Assembly (NCBI RefSeq): GCF_018332655.1
Contig: NZ_BOQL01000006.1
Coordinates: 62,001 to 126,000 of the forward strand
Length of the DNA stretch: 64,000 bases
From: Actinoplanes auranticolor
GTDB lineage: Bacteria > Actinomycetota > Actinomycetes > Mycobacteriales > Micromonosporaceae
Direction: 5' to 3'
In this document: piece after piece, positions 61,695 to 64,000 of the stretch
How the letters are laid out: the number at the start of each line of letters is the position of its first letter
Numbering within the stretch: position 1 is the stretch's first letter
Position numbers and translations under genes: made by a program
The notes under the pieces: model-generated
The model's database searches: none
Told to the model about the DNA's origin: nothing
Seen by the model: the letters and a program-made list of their open reading frames with translations, nothing else

Positions 61695-62494
61695 ATCCCC
61701 ATTCCGCCGTCGACCGGCACGCCGGCGCCGGTGATGAACCGGGCGGCGTCGGAGGCGAGGAAGACCACCACGTCGCCCATCTCGCGGGCCTCGCCGAGCC
61801 GGCCCATCGGGGTCTGGTCGACGACCGCGGCGATCGCGTGGTCGGTGCTGGCGAACAGTCCGATCGCGGTCACGTCGACGGCCAGCTTCACGCCCATCTC
61901 GGTCGGGACCAGACCGGGATAGATGCAGTTCACCCGTACGCCGTAACCGAGCTTGCCGGACTCCATGGCCGCCACCCGGGTCAGCCGGTCGACGGCCGAC
62001 TTGGAGGCGGAGTAGCCGGCGATGCCGGGGAAGGCGATGGTCGCCGCGACCGACGAGACGTTGACGATCGAGCCGCCGCGGCCGGCCGCTCCGCCGGGGC
62101 GCATGCTGCGGAAGGCGTGCTTGATGCCCAGGGCCGTGCCGACCACGTTGACCTCGAGCATCCGGGACAGCTCGGCCGGGTCGAAGTCGGCCAGCAGTGC
62201 GGTGACCTCGACGCCGGCGTTGTTGACCAGGATGTCGAAGCCGCCGAACCCGGCCACCGTCGTGGCGGCCGCCGCCTCCCAGGACGCCTCGTCGGTGATG
62301 TCCAGCCGGGTGAACGCCGCCGTCGCGCCGGTCTTGGCGATCAGCTCGGCGGTCTCGCGCCCGAGGTCCTCCAGGACGTCGCCGATCATGACCGCCGCAC
62401 CGGCCTCGGCCAGGGACTGGGCGATGGCTGCCCCGAAGCCCCGGGCCCCGCCGGTCACGAGCGCCCGCTTACCGCTCAGATCGATTGAGGTCAT
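61691..62494 (-). CDS. Short-chain dehydrogenase/reductase
   Basis: 267 residues, first gene of the operon. Classical SDR: VTGGARGFGAAIAQSLAEAG (about 14-33), NNAGVE, catalytic Ser in IVNVSSVAATIAFPG, YxxxK in AGYSASKSAVDRL, PG motif YPGLVPTEMG, and C-terminal DGGMGM. NAD-type (Asp after the second strand: GDVLEDL). Of the kind found in steroid, terpene and aromatic catabolism. Divergent from the TetR gene across 180 bp with tandem operators, so probably repressed by it. Confidence 0.9.
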   Translation of the reverse strand: MTSIDLSGKRALVTGGARGFGAAIAQSLAEAGAAVMIGDVLEDLGRETAELIAKTGATAAFTRLDITDEASWEAAAATTVAGFGGFDILVNNAGVEVTALLADFDPAELSRMLEVNVVGTALGIKHAFRSMRPGGAAGRGGSIVNVSSVAATIAFPGIAGYSASKSAVDRLTRVAAMESGKLGYGVRVNCIYPGLVPTEMGVKLAVDVTAIGLFASTDHAIAAVVDQTPMGRLGEAREMGDVVVFLASDAARFITGAGVPVDGGMGM

Positions 62495-62566
62495 GCCTGC
62501 CTCCGCTTGTGGTCACGTCGCTGTGCACCGCGGCTCGTGATGCAGGTCACAACGTACGAAAGAATC

Positions 62567-62603
62567 TGGACAGGTGTCAAGAATTCCTTGGACACCTGTC
62601 CAA
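62567..62603. promoter_or_regulatory. Tandem TetR operator sites
   Basis: Two copies of a TTGGACANNTGTCCAA-type palindrome in the divergent promoter region: TGGACAGGTGTCAA at 62567-62580 and the perfect TTGGACACCTGTCCAA at 62588-62603. Together they also form a larger inverted repeat. Probably bound by the adjacent TetR protein to control both the operon and itself. Confidence 0.8.
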
Positions 62604-62674
62604 GATTTCGATGCTGGCGTATCGTCCGTGGTCAACGGCTCGCACGAGCGGCCCCGGGCAGGGAGGATGGGCAG

Positions 62675-63346
62675 GTGACCAATGCGCTGAACGTGGACCG
62701 CACGGCCGATGTGCCGGTCCCGCCCGGGCCCGCCAAGGCGGACCGGGTCTCGCGGCGCCAGGTCGACAAGTTCGCCCAGCGGCGCGACCAGCTGGCCGCG
62801 GCGGCCCTGCAGACGCTGGCCGAGCTCGGGTACGCGCGCACCAGCCTGCGCGAGATCGCCCAGAACACGGACTTCTCGCACGGCGTCCTGCACTACTACT
62901 TCGCCGACAAGGTGGATCTGATCATCCACTGCGTCAAGCACTACAAGGCGATCTGCGTGCAGCGCTACGACGAGATCCTGGCCGCCTCGGACACCGCGGA
63001 CGCGCTGGCCGAGGGCTTCGCCGCGGGGCTGGCGCGCACTGCCGGCGAGGACGCCACCCTGCACCGGCTCTGGTACGACATGCGCTCGCAGTCGATGTTC
63101 GAGCCGGCGTTCCGCGCCGACGTGCTGGAGATCGACGACAGCCTGCAGCGGATGATCTGGCGGGTGGTGACCGGGTACGCCGAGCTCAGCGGCCGGGCGC
63201 TCACCGTCGCCCCGGCCACGGCGTACGCGATGTTCGACGGCCTCTTCCAGCACGCGCTGCTGCGTCACCTGTCCGGCGCCCCGGATGCCCTGGACACCCT
63301 GCGGGCCGAGTCGCTGACGCTGTTGCCCCGCCTGACCCGGGACTGA
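62675..63346 (+). CDS. TetR-family regulator
   Basis: 223 residues from GTG 62675 with GGGAGGA seven bases upstream; the frame extends back through the operator region but that part cannot be coding. Helix-turn-helix about 40-85: LAAAALQTLAELGYARTSLREIAQNTDFSHGVLHYYFADKVDLI. The C-terminal ligand domain is helical. Divergent from the SDR operon and next to the tandem palindromes. Likely a catabolite-sensing repressor released by an acyl-CoA or related intermediate. An in-cluster P450 follows on the other strand. Confidence 0.9.
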   Translation: MTNALNVDRTADVPVPPGPAKADRVSRRQVDKFAQRRDQLAAAALQTLAELGYARTSLREIAQNTDFSHGVLHYYFADKVDLIIHCVKHYKAICVQRYDEILAASDTADALAEGFAAGLARTAGEDATLHRLWYDMRSQSMFEPAFRADVLEIDDSLQRMIWRVVTGYAELSGRALTVAPATAYAMFDGLFQHALLRHLSGAPDALDTLRAESLTLLPRLTRD

Positions 63347-63402
63347 ACCGCCCACCCCGGCGGGTGGTGAAGCAGAGCACCGTCAGACTTCGCACCCGCG
63401 GA

Positions 63403-64000
63403 TCATGCCGGAGCGGCCGGGCCCGGCACGACCGGCAGGCTCTGCAGCCCCCGGATCAGGACGCCGGGGCGCCAGGTCAGCTCGTGCGCCGGCACCGCCA
63501 GGCGCAGCCCGGGGAAGCGCGCCAGCAGCTTGCCGAAGGCGATCTGGGCCTCCAGCCGGGCCAGTGGCGCCCCGAGGCAGTAGTGGATGCCGTGGCCGAA
63601 GGCGAGGTGCGGATTCTGGGCGCGGTCCAGGCGCAGCTCGCCGGGGTCCGGGAACCGCGCGTCGTCGCGGTCGGCCGCGAGCAGCGCCACCAGCACCGGA
63701 TCGCCCGCCTGGACGGTGGTGCCGCCGATCTCCAGGTCCTCGGTGGCCACGCGGAAGGTGGCGGTCTCGACCGGCCCCTCGAAGCGCAGGAACTCCTCGA
63801 TCGCGCCCGGCAGCAGTGCCGGCTCGGCCCGCAGCCGGTCCCACCGCTCACGCTGGTCGAGCAGCAGCCAGGCGCCGTTGCCGATGAGGTTGACCGTGGT
63901 CTCGTGGCCGGCGATGAGCAGCAGGAAGACCATCGAGGACAGCTCGTCCTCGGAGAGCCGGTCCTGCTCGTCGCGGACGCCGATCAGGCCGGACAGCAGG
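63403..64000 (-). CDS. Cytochrome P450, 5' part beyond window
   Basis: The C-terminal about 198 residues are visible; the gene runs off the right edge. I-helix LLLIAGHETTVNLIGNG with the standard Thr, ExxR in AIEEFLRFEGPVE, heme loop FGHGIHYCLGAPLARLEAQ with the axial Cys. Bacterial class I (CYP107/105-like). It converges on the TetR gene and is placed with the SDR/ligase cluster, where it may hydroxylate the substrate; this is inference. Confidence 0.92.
   Translation of the reverse strand, partial: LLSGLIGVRDEQDRLSEDELSSMVFLLLIAGHETTVNLIGNGAWLLLDQRERWDRLRAEPALLPGAIEEFLRFEGPVETATFRVATEDLEIGGTTVQAGDPVLVALLAADRDDARFPDPGELRLDRAQNPHLAFGHGIHYCLGAPLARLEAQIAFGKLLARFPGLRLAVPAHELTWRPGVLIRGLQSLPVVPGPAAPA

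Overview
The window is about 64 kb of very GC-rich DNA with actinomycete features: GTG and TTG starts, many 4-bp stop/start overlaps, secreted glycoside hydrolases carrying CBM2 modules, SARP/AfsR-type regulators, and a mycothiol-linked DsbA-fold protein. Together these suggest a filamentous actinobacterium, most likely of the Micromonosporaceae (Actinoplanes-like). That placement is an inference from gene content; no rRNA, tRNA, CRISPR array, insertion sequence or prophage was seen.

Layout. 1-2 kb: the end of an unknown gene, an orphan Tat-type solute-binding protein and a small membrane protein. 2-7 kb: a cellulose operon (GH9-CBM3-CBM2 endoglucanase, then GH3-Fn3-CBM2 beta-glucosidase) behind a perfect CebR/CelR-type operator. 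7-12 kb: a rifampin-phosphotransferase-like enzyme, a secreted alpha/beta-hydrolase that appears to have lost its catalytic Ser and His, and an unknown propeller-like protein. 12-18.6 kb: a five-domain GH30 enzyme divergent from a sugar ABC importer (binding protein plus two permeases, no ATPase), with a perfect 16-bp LacI-type palindrome between them. 18.7-28 kb: AI-2E family protein, ECF sigma/anti-sigma pair, MFS exporter, a PDZ-Lon membrane protease split by an in-frame TAG, and a two-component system divergent from an MMPL transporter.

28-36 kb: a P450, then a large BTAD/NB-ARC regulator bracketed by two forward genes (RibD/DHFR-like reductase and alpha/beta hydrolase), each preceded by an almost identical 23-bp element; then a PhoX-like phosphatase and an SDR. 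36-46 kb: a diguanylate cyclase, a PLP decarboxylase, a decayed M14 carboxypeptidase, an SDR, an MFS/ArsR pair with a repeat-rich operator, a MocR regulator, and a homologue of mycobacterial Rv2466c whose CPWC motif has become CPFA. 46-57 kb: a histidine kinase/response regulator/nitronate monooxygenase operon, LtrA, and a protease-MoxR-DUF58-VWA-VWA operon converging on an L,D-transpeptidase. 57-64 kb: a phosphotransferase, a DUF3455 protein, a C/A-skewed spacer with a 25-bp perfect inverted repeat, and an acyl-CoA-ligase/saccharopine-dehydrogenase-like/SDR operon divergent from a TetR regulator with tandem operators; the window ends in a P450.

The strongest leads for something new are the two-copy element around the BTAD regulator, the interrupted PDZ-Lon protease, the predicted pseudo-hydrolase, the monothiol Rv2466c homologue and the TetR-controlled ligase/oxidoreductase cluster.
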